A stretch of DNA of 64,000 nt from Allacma fusca (GCA_947179485.1 OX359246.1:52183632-52247631), one strand, 5' to 3'; numbered from the stretch's first letter, positions 10,697-21,430 are shown. The notes: generated by a model from the sequence alone, not told the origin. Numbers and translations: made by a program.

Positions 10697-11215
10697 ATGT
10701 TCGAATTCGAGGATCCTTCCTCATACAAAAATCCCGAAACCCGACTTCCTACTGAGTTAGATCCAGTTACTGGAGGTTTATATAAAACCTCAGATGACAT
10801 ACAGTTTTGGTTAAAAAACTATAATTTATCATTATTTGGTCTCGAATTAGCCACGAAGGCTAAAAATATCCCAGAAACAAATAGATTATTAGAAGCTAAA
10901 AATAAATTAGAAACCTACCTAAAACTCCGTGCTGTGCCTAACATAGCACGGATAAACAAACAAATAGAAGTTAGGAAGGCAAGGTCTCTTACGATAGATA
11001 GGCCTACAGCCCCTAATCCTTTTATTGTGAGTTCTTCTCTTGTCTCCTCAATTCCAATTGCTTCTCGACTACGGTCAAAAAACCCTTGTCCGGTCGATCT
11101 CCTAAGGTTACACGAGAATCCGTGGAACGAGCTCTTTCCAAGGAACTCGCCCGCCGACGCAACTTTAAGTTCCACGTCGGGTTCGACTCGCAAGACTCAA
11201 GAGCATATGACCTAG
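10697..11215 (+). CDS. Unrecognised BEL/Pao leader ORF 3
   Basis: 172 codons starting MFEFEDPSSYKNPETR. The N-terminal half is charged and probably helical. The C-terminal half is Ser/Pro/Arg-rich and overlaps the next frame by 130 bases in another phase, so a frameshift near 11086-11200 probably split one longer protein. No database family comes to mind. It lies upstream of the gag core. Confidence 0.45.
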   Translation: MFEFEDPSSYKNPETRLPTELDPVTGGLYKTSDDIQFWLKNYNLSLFGLELATKAKNIPETNRLLEAKNKLETYLKLRAVPNIARINKQIEVRKARSLTIDRPTAPNPFIVSSSLVSSIPIASRLRSKNPCPVDLLRLHENPWNELFPRNSPADATLSSTSGSTRKTQEHMT

Positions 11216-12090
11216 ATCTCCCTCAAGACTATAATTTCGACAACCCATTAAGTGACGAGGATTTGGAATACATATTCAAAAAGTTCAAGAAAGTGTTTAA
11301 GACAAACTTGGATGTATTTATCGACGACAACGACTATCCTGAGTTCGTAAGTTATCTAAAACGGTTCATCTACCTACACTCACCCGCCGGGAAAGCAGAC
11401 GCAGCAGAATCAGAACAGCAACCTCAAATACGTAATATAGCAACCGGGGACGTAACGGTTGCAGAAGAATTTCAATCATTACTAGAGGAACCATCAGAGT
11501 TCCACTCATTCACCGCCGACGATATTTCTCAACCCTCCGAAGGCGCCAAGGACCTTCTACGGGAAACTGAACTACGCCAACAACTCCTAGACAGTGGGAG
11601 AGGCAGTTCAGTTCGGGATACCTATCTTTTTGTGGATCAAGATAGCAATCCCATCACATCCGGCTCTAGTTCGGACGCCGAAACCTTAGCTGATACCGAA
11701 GAATCCGAAACCGGGTCACCTCAAGGTAAGCCCACTAAACGACTTAGTGGCAAGAGTTCTCCCAGTGAACCAAATTACAGTTCGTCAGACGAGGACGACC
11801 AAAAAGGGCCAGTAGCTACTGGCATTCCGAAGGTCCAACCAATGAAAGGATCCAATCCGCCGACTAAAGGATCCGGACCTACCTCAACTAGCGAAGGTCA
11901 AGGTACGACACAAGTTTTTCAACAGACACAATCCCCGTCTGAAACTAGTACCTCTCACAAAAGAACACCTTCACCTCCTCAACCGCCTCACAAGCTGCCA
12001 CACAAGTTTTCGAAGCCCCCAGAGCTCAAACTTCAACAATGGCGCAACACGAACATGCGGCCCAGACAAACGCTCTGGACGATCGCATAA
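11086..12090 (+). CDS. Acidic Ser/Pro-rich Gag-region protein of BEL/Pao
   Basis: 334 codons. An acidic first third (SDEDLEYIFKKFKKVFK, then DVFIDDNDYPEF) is followed by a long disordered Ser, Thr, Glu and Pro-rich region, with SSSDEDDQKG near residue 235 and TPSPPQPPHK near 305. The composition resembles the flexible matrix or linker parts of retroelement Gag proteins, but no conserved domain is visible. It overlaps the next gag frame by 52 bases. Confidence 0.5.
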   Translation: MSGRSPKVTRESVERALSKELARRRNFKFHVGFDSQDSRAYDLDLPQDYNFDNPLSDEDLEYIFKKFKKVFKTNLDVFIDDNDYPEFVSYLKRFIYLHSPAGKADAAESEQQPQIRNIATGDVTVAEEFQSLLEEPSEFHSFTADDISQPSEGAKDLLRETELRQQLLDSGRGSSVRDTYLFVDQDSNPITSGSSSDAETLADTEESETGSPQGKPTKRLSGKSSPSEPNYSSSDEDDQKGPVATGIPKVQPMKGSNPPTKGSGPTSTSEGQGTTQVFQQTQSPSETSTSHKRTPSPPQPPHKLPHKFSKPPELKLQQWRNTNMRPRQTLWTIA

Positions 12091-12311
12091 CGGAAGTTAA
12101 CAGGATATTATTTTTCCACCGAGCAGGCAGTTCACTGCTCACTCCGACACAAGTAGAGATTCTCGTACCCAAACTCAAGGATATGAGCTCCGCTATTAGA
12201 GGTCTACACACAAGCTGCTATCAGCACTTTGAGAACGACCCTTCAGCAACGCCATCAGATGCGTTAACTCAAGCACTAAAGACACAGAGAAACCTGGAGG
12301 TTAAACACTAA
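12039..12311 (+). CDS. Gag N-terminal helical segment (BEL/Pao)
   Basis: 90 codons predicted to be mainly helical (LDDRITEVNRILFFHR, then PTQVEILVPKLKDMSS). This is the kind of helical lead-in seen before DUF1759 in Pao Gag. It ends at a stop 47 bases before the DUF1759 frame resumes in another phase, so the original Gag is broken here. Confidence 0.5.
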   Translation: MAQHEHAAQTNALDDRITEVNRILFFHRAGSSLLTPTQVEILVPKLKDMSSAIRGLHTSCYQHFENDPSATPSDALTQALKTQRNLEVKH

Positions 12312-12357
12312 CTGTTTTGCCGAGGTTACAGAACTCCGTAAAACTCTCAACCCAAAT

Positions 12358-13088
12358 ATGGGAGGTTCACGCCTCAAGGCACCTAAGGTCTCAGTACCAA
12401 AATTCCTTGGTGCACATCGCGAATGGCCTCCGTTCCGCACCGAGTTCAATTTATTGGTGGCCCAATCCAATATGTACTCGCCTTCCGAGAAAATGCATCT
12501 CCTAATAGAGGCATTAAGTGAAGGGGAAGCAAGTCAAACCATAACAGATTTAGTAGTCACAGACATTAATTGGCCAATCGCTTGGAAACGAGTCACGGAC
12601 AGGTACGATAGCCCTCGGGAAACTGCCCACAGCGCAATTCGACCCCTGCTAGAACTACCTCCACTGATCTCTCGAACGGACTCTGGTCTCCACAAACTCA
12701 TCAGTACAGTAAGGAACACCAGGTCACAGCTCCAACAGATTCCGGATCTGAATGAAGCAGAAATTTTTTACCTTCATTTTATTATGGCACGTTTGGATAC
12801 CAAGACAATCAAAGAATTTAACCAGTCACTGGAAAATAGCGACGTTCCAGCTCTGGACGTTTGTATTACTTGAAAATAAGGCCAAAAACCTTGGCCTTAC
12901 TAAGGAAATCCGACATAACAGCGCTACAGCTGCAATTTACCAAGAGGGTGAATCATCAATCTCGTCGTGATAACCACAATAAAGTGGTTATGATGGCTGT
13001 ATCGGATACGGAAGGCTACATTTCCACGGATTCCCGATCAACTTCTATTGGTCGAACATCCAGATCTCGCCAGGGTACCCAAGGTTAG
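12358..13088 (+). pseudogene. Gag core (DUF1759-like), BEL/Pao, frame-broken
   Basis: The frame at 12358-12873 shows the DUF1759 signature of Pao Gag: KAPKVSVPKFLGAHREWPPF, EFNLLVAQ, EKMHLLIEALSEGEA and RYDSPRETAHSAIRPL. The protein packages element RNA into particles. After LENSDVPALDV the frame shifts, continuing as LLENKAKNLGLT in another phase, then breaks again before 13088. Neighbouring frames supply the zinc knuckles and protease that normally follow. Confidence 0.8.
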
Positions 13089-13109
13089 TCACCTAAACAG
13101 AAGAAAAAT

Positions 13110-14204
13110 GTGCTTGCCACTGTAAAAAGGTCATCCTGGTCATCACGGAACAGAAGTTCTTCAAGAGAAACCTCATCACCAGGAAGAAGGACAAAAACCA
13201 TTCCCTTTAGACGTCTAGTCCGTCCATGTATCTATTGTGGTAATACGAAACATGGAGTCTACAGCTGCGACGCCTATAACGGAATAGAAATTTCCAAACG
13301 ACGTGATTGGGTTAAGGAAGCAAGGAGATGCTTTAATTGTCTTGGATCACATCGTGTCAATACATGTGTCTCCACCAAGACATGCTCAGTGTGTCAGAAA
13401 AAACACCACACCAGTCTCCATCGACCTGAATCTGAAGGATTTAAACGAAACCCAAGTGTGAATACAATTTTTCACCAGACCACGGACAAGGTCGCCGCAG
13501 AAACCGGACTCTTACCCACCGCCCTCGTAGCAGTAGAACACAAGGGCTTCTCCATGGTCGTAAGAAGCTTATTAGACACAGAAGCTCAAAATGCCTTCAT
13601 AACGGAGGCAATAGTCAACTGACTGAAATTACCACTCCGACAAGGACCAGAGATATTTTCCGTTGCAGGAGGACATAATCTCCCTGTCCTCGGACAAGTC
13701 TCCGTCTGGATACGTTCATTAGTCTACCCGGATAAGGCGCTATTGATAGAACCTTACGTACTCACGCAGATCACGGCAGATCTGCCAACTCATCCAATTG
13801 AAGTCCAGCAATGGGATCATACCGCCAAACTTCCATTGGCAGATCCTAACTTCAATACACCAGGCCCAATCAACCTTCTTTTGGGTAGCTCCATTATCGA
13901 TAGGATAATGCGAGCTAAGCGAATCAAAGGGAGACATTTCCTCCCCAGTGCTTACTCCCCGGATTTCGGTTACATCATAATGGGAGCAGTACCAGCCCCC
14001 ACGCAACAAAGGGTCTGTACGATCTTCCCCATGGACCAACTGAATTTTGACATGGAAAAATTCTGGAACATTGAAAACTTGCCGAATGTTCCACTCCTTC
14101 ACGAGGATGATCAATTCTGTGAGAACCATTACTCACAAAATACCATTAGGTTGCCCAACGGTAGATACCAAGTCCGTTGGCCATTTCGACCCAATCATCC
14201 CTAA
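13110..14204 (+). pseudogene. CCHC zinc knuckles and aspartic protease (DUF1758), BEL/Pao
   Basis: Residues after 13220 show CIYCGNTKHGVYSC (CX2CX4HX4C), CFNCLGSHRVNTC and CSVCQKKHHTSLH, the nucleic-acid binding motifs of Pao Gag-Pol. The protease follows as VVRSLLDTEAQNAFIT. The expected active-site triad Asp-Ser/Thr-Gly is Asp-Thr-Glu here, so the protease is probably dead. A TGA at about 13621 then interrupts it. The same frame resumes to 14204 with LPVLGQVSVWI and NLLLGSSIIDRI, typical DUF1758 C-terminal parts. Confidence 0.8.
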
Positions 14205-14222
14205 TTAGGAAATTCTAAGGAC

Positions 14223-15866
14223 ATGGCTACTAACCGCTGGATCTCCGTCGAACGGAAGATCCTTAAAAATCCTGTCGCAATGAGTTCCTACCACGAACAA
14301 TTACAACAATACCTAGACCTGGACCAGATGGAGGAGGTCCCTCCGGATCAGATCAACTCCAGGAAATCTTACTACATGCCACATCATGCAGTAATCAAGG
14401 AGTCAAGTACGTCAAGCAAACTTCGGGTAGTATTCGACGCCTTCGCGAAGACAACTCATCGGATCTCCTTGAACGAAATTCTCCTAGCTGGACCTACTAT
14501 ACAACATACCTTGTTCGACCACTTATTAAAATTTCGGCTACGGAAAATAGCCTTGGTGACCGATAATAAGGCCATGTATCGCCAAATCGCTGTCCACCCA
14601 GACGAACAGGATTTTAGTAGGATCATTTGTATAAAGCATCCTTCTGAACCACTGAAGTCCTACCGCATGAAAGTGGTCGCCTTTGGCATCTCGCCAGCTC
14701 CATTCATCGCCTGTCGTACGTTACTACAAGTCGCCAAATACGAAAGGGATCGTTTCCGTATAGGCGCCCACGCAGTGACTGAGGATTTCTACATGGACGA
14801 CTACATGACCAGTCAGGACTCCGAGGAAGATGCTCTCGAGGTTCAGTCACAGCTAATTCAGATGTTAGCAACTGCCCATTTTTCTCTACGAAAATGGAGC
14901 AGCAACTCGTCCCGGGTCCTAGCAGCCTTACCAAAGGAGTACCGGGAAACTCAGCTTCCAATGAAAATTGATGAATCCGACACCCTTAAGACTCTGGGAC
15001 TCAAATGGAGTCCATCCTCAGATCAATTCTACTTCACGCTGAACTTGGATCTATCCATAGTCCATACGAAAAGGATTATGCTAAGTACAATTAGCAAAAT
15101 CTACGACCCATTGGGTTGGCTTGCCCCTACAATCGTAAGAGCAAAAATATTAATGCAGGCAACATGGCTGAAGCACTTGGACTGGGACGAACCCTTAACC
15201 GAGGATGTTTTGGAGACTTGGCTTTCTTATGCCAAGAACTTACGATACCTGGAAACCATCCGTATTCCCAGGTGTCTACATTACGACATTACGACGCACT
15301 GGGAATTAAACGGATTTGCTGATGCCTCCGAGAAGGCTTATGCGGCCGCCGTTTACTTGAGAGGAGTATCAAACCAGAATGTGCAGATACAACTAGTGGT
15401 CAGCAAATCCCGAGTAGCGCCAGTAAAAACCGTAACTATTCCACGATTGGAACTTCAAGGAGCTGTTCTTCTAGCTCAGCTCATGGATCATGTCAAACGG
15501 ACATGGAATATACCTTTCGCAAGTGTTTATTACTGGACCGACTCCAGCATTGCCTTAAATTGGATTTATTCTAAACCATCCAAACGGAAAATATGCGTGC
15601 AAACAGAGTACAATAAATACATGATGTTTCTACAGTGGAACAATGACATCATGTACCCAGTGAACAGAATCCCGCGGACTGGGCATCCCGTGGCATTCCA
15701 CCGGAAGAACTCCAGGACCACGCTCTTTGGTGGAACGGTCCAGCCTTCCTGTCGCAACAAAATTACAACATTCCAGTCTTTCGACAGGACGCTCCTACTC
15801 CTGCCAGCAGCACAGAAGAAAAAAATCAGGTGTTATCTATTCGACAAGCCCCTCGGAAATCTGTAA
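14223..15866 (+). CDS. pol: Reverse transcriptase-RNase H of BEL/Pao
   Basis: 547 codons, the best preserved part of the element. The RT copies element RNA into DNA. It shows KLRVVFDAFAKT near residue 60, motif A VTDNKAMYRQ near 112, FGISPAPF near 158 and the catalytic YMDD box at about 190-193. RNase H follows with FADASEKAYAAAVY near 366, PRLELQGA near 406 and WTDSSIALNW near 438, covering the acidic catalytic residues. An in-frame stop lies just upstream, separating it from protease. The end drifts out of the family pattern after about residue 480, where integrase normally starts. Confidence 0.92.
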   Translation: MATNRWISVERKILKNPVAMSSYHEQLQQYLDLDQMEEVPPDQINSRKSYYMPHHAVIKESSTSSKLRVVFDAFAKTTHRISLNEILLAGPTIQHTLFDHLLKFRLRKIALVTDNKAMYRQIAVHPDEQDFSRIICIKHPSEPLKSYRMKVVAFGISPAPFIACRTLLQVAKYERDRFRIGAHAVTEDFYMDDYMTSQDSEEDALEVQSQLIQMLATAHFSLRKWSSNSSRVLAALPKEYRETQLPMKIDESDTLKTLGLKWSPSSDQFYFTLNLDLSIVHTKRIMLSTISKIYDPLGWLAPTIVRAKILMQATWLKHLDWDEPLTEDVLETWLSYAKNLRYLETIRIPRCLHYDITTHWELNGFADASEKAYAAAVYLRGVSNQNVQIQLVVSKSRVAPVKTVTIPRLELQGAVLLAQLMDHVKRTWNIPFASVYYWTDSSIALNWIYSKPSKRKICVQTEYNKYMMFLQWNNDIMYPVNRIPRTGHPVAFHRKNSRTTLFGGTVQPSCRNKITTFQSFDRTLLLLPAAQKKKIRCYLFDKPLGNL

Positions 15867-16738
15867 TAAGTAGCTTAGTGCAGATTTCCTCTTGGAAGAA
15901 GATACGGGCAGTATTTACTCTCCTAATACGTAACAAAAATCGTCACAGCTTCCAGACAACTTGGTCCATCCGCCCTTCCCCACTCGAAATTCTTCAGGCG
16001 GAAGATCAGTTGGTCTCCTTACTTCAAAACGAGGTATACAGTGACATCATCCAAGAAATTAAAGGAACAGACTAATACGAAACGAGATCGACAACTAAAA
16101 GCTTTGTGCCTCTTCATGGATTCTATGGGCGTTTTGCGCGTTGGCGGACGACTCAAACATGCAAACCCGCCTACAACTGGGAACAAATGGAAACAATCTT
16201 GGTTTGCATTGAAGCCCTTGTCAATTCAAGACCTCTGACTCCAATATCTTCGGATCCACATGATCTGGAAGCGTTAACTCTGGCCCAATTTTTGGTCGGA
16301 ACCTCCTTACTTTGGATTCCGGAACATTCATAGACACATCTAAAGTTGAACAAACCGGATTATTTTCAACTACTTCAGCGACGCTCCACTGACCTTTGGG
16401 AAAGCCGGCAAGACGAATATCTCACTTCCTTGCAGAAGCGAGGAAAATGGAATACAGAAACTCCAAATATCAAGATTGGAGATCTAGTGCTTATAGTAGA
16501 CGACCAAACGCAACCGCTGGAATGGAAATTAGGACGAGTCAAAACTACGCATCCCGGTAAAGATGGTCTCACACGAGTTACTACCTTGGAAGTATCAGGA
16601 ACCTACAAGAACGATAAGGGCAAGACAAAGAAGGTAACCAAGGAAGTCATTAGACCAATTACAAAAATGGCACCACTTCCAATATATGACGGAGAGTCAT
16701 ATAGTTCAACGGACTCGGACCAACCAGACAGAGAATAA
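15830..16738 (+). pseudogene. Integrase remnants of BEL/Pao, catalytic core deleted
   Basis: Three frames carry pieces of integrase: FMDSMGVLRVGGRLKHAN (start of the zinc-binding part), then ILVCIEALVNSRPLTPISSD and LTLAQFLVGTSLL (end of the core), then the C-terminal region IGDLVLIVDDQTQPLEWKLG. The pieces that should lie between GGRLKHAN (about 16160) and the NSRPL block (about 16215), including the HHCC finger and the first catalytic Asp residues, are absent. The element therefore cannot supply its own integrase. Stops also occur at 16073 and 16333. Confidence 0.8.
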
Positions 16739-17116
16739 GAAAACTTCCGAATTCAAACCTGTTGTTAGTGACAAAAGCTAACACCACCACTCCAGCTACA
16801 CAATGGATTCATTTGTCATTTTTCATTTCATTCTGTCCAGGATACTGTTATCTCTTTTACAGTAATGTCACCTGCTCTATAATCAACATCATGGTCATTA
16901 CTATCAATCGTACCATTAGGATAGTATATTCACCTCTTTACAACATGTTTTACATACCGACAACTAAGTTATGAAACTAAAATAGGTATCGAAGCCTTCA
17001 CCTGGAGTCTGATATGCATCAATCTAATAGTACACATCATGATGAATCCCAGTTATCGACGAGAGTACAAAAAACTGTTATGCGGTTGCCGTAACCGCAG
17101 ATTATTTTGAATTAAC

Positions 17117-18906
17117 TTGCTCTGGTTTACCATTACTATAGTTTTCTTGTGTCTACTCGGATCAGCCCTGGGAAACCACAACGCCAACACAAGGCTAGAA
17201 TCTATTTCTCCTCCATGTGCAATCTCTTGGCCTACACACCACGAAATTCCCCAATGTACAAGAAGTGCTAACTGGTTCAAGGTACTGCCGAACGGAACGT
17301 TATGTTCCAGACAAATCAAGTATTCAAAATTACAAGAAGTCAATGCAGAAGCAACTGGCTGTATCACCTCCACTGATACCGGTATTAAAACACAAGATAT
17401 CAATCTTGACCAACTGGAATGTCAAGACACCACTTCAAGTCTCAATATAACCCTTCTAAATCACCCTGAAGTTCGCTCCGACTTATGTTCTGTCGGAGAC
17501 TACACCATTCGCCATTGTCGACACTTTGTGGAAGAAGTAAATTTCGTCCCTATAGTCATGTTTAACAACCACATCTACCCGTTACGTGCATTACAAACCC
17601 GTCAAGCACCTCAATTAGGACTACTCACATCGTACCGGTGTCAAGGAAATTGTGTGAGAGTCAATTCCGAGACGGCAGACTGCGTCGGGGACGACGTATT
17701 TTGTCGACACTTTGATTGTAATCCAACAAAACAACCCAACTGTAACTGTACCTACAACCCGACATCGGATATCTACAAAATCCAGACTGGTCAAGGCGAG
17801 ATTATGCCAAGATGTTGGGGACATCTCTACCTCCTTACTTGGAAGGAAGATCGGAGTCTAACCCACAATGTGTTTGACTGCGACGGTTGTGAAATCGAAT
17901 GTACCACACATGGCGTTCAAATCAAAACCAACGGAAAGGTTCCTAAATACATAAAGGTCCTCAAAAACCCCGAGTTTATATCCACCATATCCACATCTGT
18001 GGTAACGGATATTACATTCACAAGGAATATGCTCGCAGCCACTGGAGTAACCCATGTGGAAATTTGGTTTGCTAATTTCGACGTACCATCCATTAAAAAT
18101 ATCAACTGTCCGCCACTTCCAATTTGTGATCTCATCTCCTGTTACCTATGCACAGAACAGTTTGCCAATTTGTCCTGTTACACATGGATACACTGGCTCA
18201 TGTTGTCTTCCTTGGGTATCCTCCTTGTTATTGGATTTGCTGCTATGCTATTCCTATCACGGATTGTGAAGACTATATACTGGTATCTCTGCTGGCCCGC
18301 AAGACTCTGTCTCAGAATGTATCTTCGAAGACGGAACAAGAGAAACTACCAGCACATCAGCACATCTAGCAATGACATCACAGAGGCCATTGTACTCCAT
18401 GACGTTCCCAACCCCTATCAGCCAACGGTAGAGACAATAAATGAACGGAGACGATCAGAACGACGAAGAGCTTATCTTCCCCGGATAATCCAACTAAGCC
18501 TAGTTTTGATCATTGCACTTTTAATACCCGTAAGTTACAGTTGTACCAATTTCGCAGGAATGACTGCCAGTTCTAAGGAATGTCGTATCGATAAGGACAA
18601 TCACATCACATGTGCCTTACGTATCAACACACGCTTGAAAATAAGATCAAATGTCCAACCAATTCTGTTAAGTTACAAATTACGGGTCATTTGCAATTTT
18701 TAAAAAATGTGAACATGCAAGATAAACATTTCATTGCGTCCTACCAACCAGCAAATACAAGTACGGGATTCAGCTTTCTATCCCTGACGGGATTCGGTTG
18801 GGCAACTTGGATTCTACGAGGAACTATCTTATTTATTATTATCATAATTATAGCTATCACCATCTGGATTAGTTGTAAGGCAATGCTAATTAAGAAATTA
18901 ATTTAA
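17117..18906 (+). pseudogene. Env-like membrane glycoprotein of BEL/Pao, truncated
   Basis: The frame 17117-18703 starts with a likely signal peptide (FTITIVFLCLLGSALG). A cysteine-rich ectodomain with N-glycosylation sites follows, then a transmembrane segment near residues 355-380, a basic cytoplasmic stretch, and a second hydrophobic segment near 457-474. A new cysteine-containing ectodomain begins and breaks off. A different frame (to 18906) supplies a final transmembrane anchor. This two-subunit, multi-membrane layout resembles the phlebovirus-type glycoproteins captured by some BEL/Pao elements. Most of the second ectodomain is missing, so no functional fusion protein is encoded. Family assignment is inference. 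Confidence 0.65.
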
Positions 18907-19081
18907 TCTCACAAAATAATTCTAAGGCTGGCAGTATGCTGTGTCTCAGAGAAGAGCCAAACTAAGGAAAAATCACCTCATGCTTTCTTAATATATAAAG
19001 CCACGTCAGCATAACACGTTAGGTGTTTTTTTCCTTTTAATTAAAATAATATTTCCCTTTAATTAAAATAATCTCTTCTTT
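18907..19081 (+). other. 3' untranslated part of BEL/Pao element
   Basis: Contains a purine-rich stretch (CAGAGAAGAGCC at about 18946) and ATATATAAAG near 18993, then TTTAATTAAAATAAT twice. The purine tract lies about 120 bp before the repeat boundary, so the true 3' LTR could start near 18960 with the 5' copy truncated. Confidence 0.4.
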
Positions 19082-19429
19082 TAATTATTACGCACAATCT
19101 ATTTATTACGGTTAATTTGTCCCTTTACAGAATTTATCTAAACATAGATATGGAAACCACATCAGATTAATTAATTAATTGACCACAGGTTAACTCCGTA
19201 AAATTGTGGTCTCTCACCTTTTGGAATAGAGACAATTATATTTGTGGTTTTCCTCTAACGACAAAAATATTCCATTTCTTTACAAGAAGATATTAATGTG
19301 GTTTCTTCTGGACAACTAATTAGTTATTTTCCCATCGAAATTTAGTATAAATACTCCAAACATTTAATGTAAATATCAGTACAATTTTGGCACTCAATAA
19401 ATAAACATTACTTTTGCACTCCGCAATAA
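19082..19429 (+). repeat. BEL/Pao 3' LTR
   Basis: Matches 8992-9375 with about five substitutions in 345 aligned bases, and lacks 37 bp after CATTACTTTT. It ends CCGCAATAA followed by ttcatcatc, which does not match the 5' flank. Confidence 0.87.
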
Positions 19430-19840
19430 TTCATCATCGTCAAATTAGGCTACCAGATAGCGTGTATCTTTCGTTTTGACTCACGCAAATAATGCTTAAC
19501 GCTAATGTACAGGCTATCAATAACCTTGGCACTACTACCAATAACCATCAAACATTTGTTCTTGGCTTGGGTCATGTCTCCAGCACTTGGTCAACCGTTT
19601 TCCGAAGTCACCTTTGACTGATGAATGTCATCAGACTTTTCCACTGGATCCTATTGACTTGTATCTTCGTACCGGTGGAACTAATTAGACAGTACAGGTG
19701 AGCGTAACACTCCAATATCATGAAAACACGTAAAGTTCTCAGCAAAAAACCTGTCAACCTTACAATTAGTAGTGACAAATTATTAATTATTTTGAATCTC
19801 AACTTTGTTGCTTACAGACTGACTGTTTCCTGGCGTACGC
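19430..19840. other. No gene seen
   Basis: No supported frame. The stretch ends in the palindrome CTGGCGTACGCCAG, which overlaps the start of the next element. Confidence 0.4.
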
Positions 19841-19999
19841 CAGGGGTCGGATTTTTGTAAATCTCCCTGGAAGTTTATTTTTAATTTTCCCTGCTGGTTG
19901 TAATGTCCCTGTTTGAAGCAAGTTCAAAACTCCCTGTTGACAAAATTATTTCCATAATACATTTCAACAAATCCAAAAATTCCTGCTGAAGAAAAGGTC

Positions 20000-20262
20000 A
20001 ACAAATTTGAAAATCCCTGCTGAAAAAACGTCAACAAATTTGAAAATCCCTGCTGAAAAAACGTCAACAAATTTGAAAATCCCTGCTGAAAAAACGTCAA
20101 CAAATTTGAAAATCCCTGCTGAAAAAACGTCAACAAATTTGAAAATCCCTGCTGAAAAACGTCAACAAATTTGAAAATCCCTGCTGAAAAAACGTCAAAA
20201 AATTTGAAAATCCCTGCTGAAAAAACGTCAACAAATTTGAAAATCCATGTTGACATAAAACG
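20000..20262. repeat. 33-bp tandem array inside the hAT-like element
   Basis: About eight head-to-tail units of 33 bp, each containing CAACAAATTTGAAAATCCCT followed by GCTGAAAAAACGT. Neighbouring units differ by one or two bases, and one lacks an A. A 200-codon minus-strand frame across it reads FSNLLTFFQQG repeatedly and is only the repeat translated. Confidence 0.85.
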
Positions 20263-20729
20263 ATTCCCGTAAATCACCTCAGCAAGTTCGAAAATCCCTG
20301 TTGACAAATTTTCTTTCAGTAAACAACCTGAACAAATTTGAAAATCCCTGCTGACAAAAAATGATTTCCGTAAATCACTTTCAGAGCTGCTTGCAAGTAT
20401 CAGGTAGCACCTGAAAAATACCCGTCGGGTCGGGTTCGGGTTACCTAAAAAAAGTACCCGATTCTCGGGTCGAGTGCGGGTAGTTGCAAGATCCGCACCT
20501 GAAAATTCAGGTCGTGTTGCCGTCAAGTTCGAGTAAAAACAAAATACCTGAACACTTTATCGGGTTCAGGTTCGGGTCGCAGTATATGAAATACCTGAAC
20601 CCGAACTTGACATTTCAGGTAATTTGCAGGTATTTATTTCCGCGAATAAAATTCAAACTTCACGAGAATGAAACCTTCAATACTGCATGCAATATTTATA
20701 AGGGCACTTGTTTGGGAAAAACAGGGTGT

Positions 20730-21086
20730 TATGGGTCAGATTTTTATTGGAAGACTGGAATATTCTTCACAGTGAAAAATATTTCTGGCAGCGAAAATCT
20801 CAAAAGAAAGGGATTGTTTTGAGAATATGGATTTTTAAATACGTTGACCTTATTTTCGCAGGAATTTTCTAATTTGTTGGCATGTTTCAGTAAATTTTGT
20901 TTTGTAAAAACGGGGAATTTTAGATTTGGTCGAACTTATTTGACAGGGATTTAATGTCGTGTACTGATATTATTTTTGACACTAGGGATTTTTTAAATAG
21001 TTGAAGACCTCCCTTCAGTGACATAAGATTCGGCAGGAAAATTCGGAAAGGATCTTCCAGGAAGATTTACAAAAATCAAATTTCTG
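20730..21086. mobile_element. Degraded CAGGGGTCGGATTT-family copy nested at the third level
   Basis: Begins TATGGGTCAGATTTTTATTG and ends GATTTACAAAAATCAAATTTCTG, matching the two ends of the 4203-4467 element with substitutions. The flanking 8-mers (cagggtgt and caggaata) share only their first four bases. Confidence 0.5.
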
Positions 21087-21256
21087 CAGGAATATTGAAT
21101 ACCGAAGTGTTTAGCAAACCGTTAACCATGCTTGTGTGGTAATTATCTATGAGAGTTAAAGTTCAACGGTTTTTTATTTGATGATTAGAAACAAGTAATA
21201 ATTTAGATATATTTATCATGAAATTTAAGTTTTTGAATATGAACTAAGTTTTCAAC

Positions 21257-21430
21257 ATGAGCGAAGAAGTAACCGAAGTCATTAAAGAATTAAATCAGAG
21301 TAAAGATGACAGAAGACAAGACCATAGGCCAGTGAAGAAATCAGCAGCATACAGCCATTTCACTTACTGTGATGAGAATCATAAATTTGCCTGTATTTTG
21401 AGTCTGCTTACTCAAACGTTTAGAGCTATC
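21257..21430 (+). pseudogene. Possible BED-finger start of a hAT transposase
   Basis: The frame starts MSEEVTEVIKELNQSKDD and continues with KKSAAYSHFTYCDENHKFAC. The arrangement Lys-Ser, aromatic, His-Phe, then Asp-Glu-Asn-His and a Cys resembles the beginning of a BED zinc finger (W-x-x-F ... K-x-x-C-x-x-C), which opens many hAT transposases. The second Cys and the downstream His are not visible, so this is at most a remnant. It sits between the two word arrays of the 20382-21685 element, where an autonomous parent would carry its transposase. Confidence 0.35.

Larger units (their letters stand above)
8992..19429 (+). mobile_element. BEL/Pao LTR retrotransposon with env-like gene, defective
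   Basis: A 10.4-kb element with direct terminal repeats (8992-9375 and 19082-19429). Between them, in order, are novel leader ORFs, a DUF1759-type gag, CCHC knuckles, a DUF1758-type protease, reverse transcriptase, RNase H, remnants of integrase, and a membrane glycoprotein-like ORF. This order and these domain types define BEL/Pao. All proteins are interrupted, and the integrase core and much of the glycoprotein ectodomain are missing. The LTRs differ at only about five positions plus one 37-bp indel, so the insertion looks young relative to the damage inside. No 5-bp target duplication was found. Confidence 0.93.

Noticed and set aside
20000..20262. Regular 33-bp repeats resembling a CRISPR array
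   Set aside because: Units are head-to-tail with no unique spacers and lie inside a transposon of a eukaryotic genome.
19924..20526. 200-codon minus-strand open frame
   Set aside because: It is the 33-bp array translated (repeated FSNLLTFFQQG), a consequence of 33 being divisible by 3.
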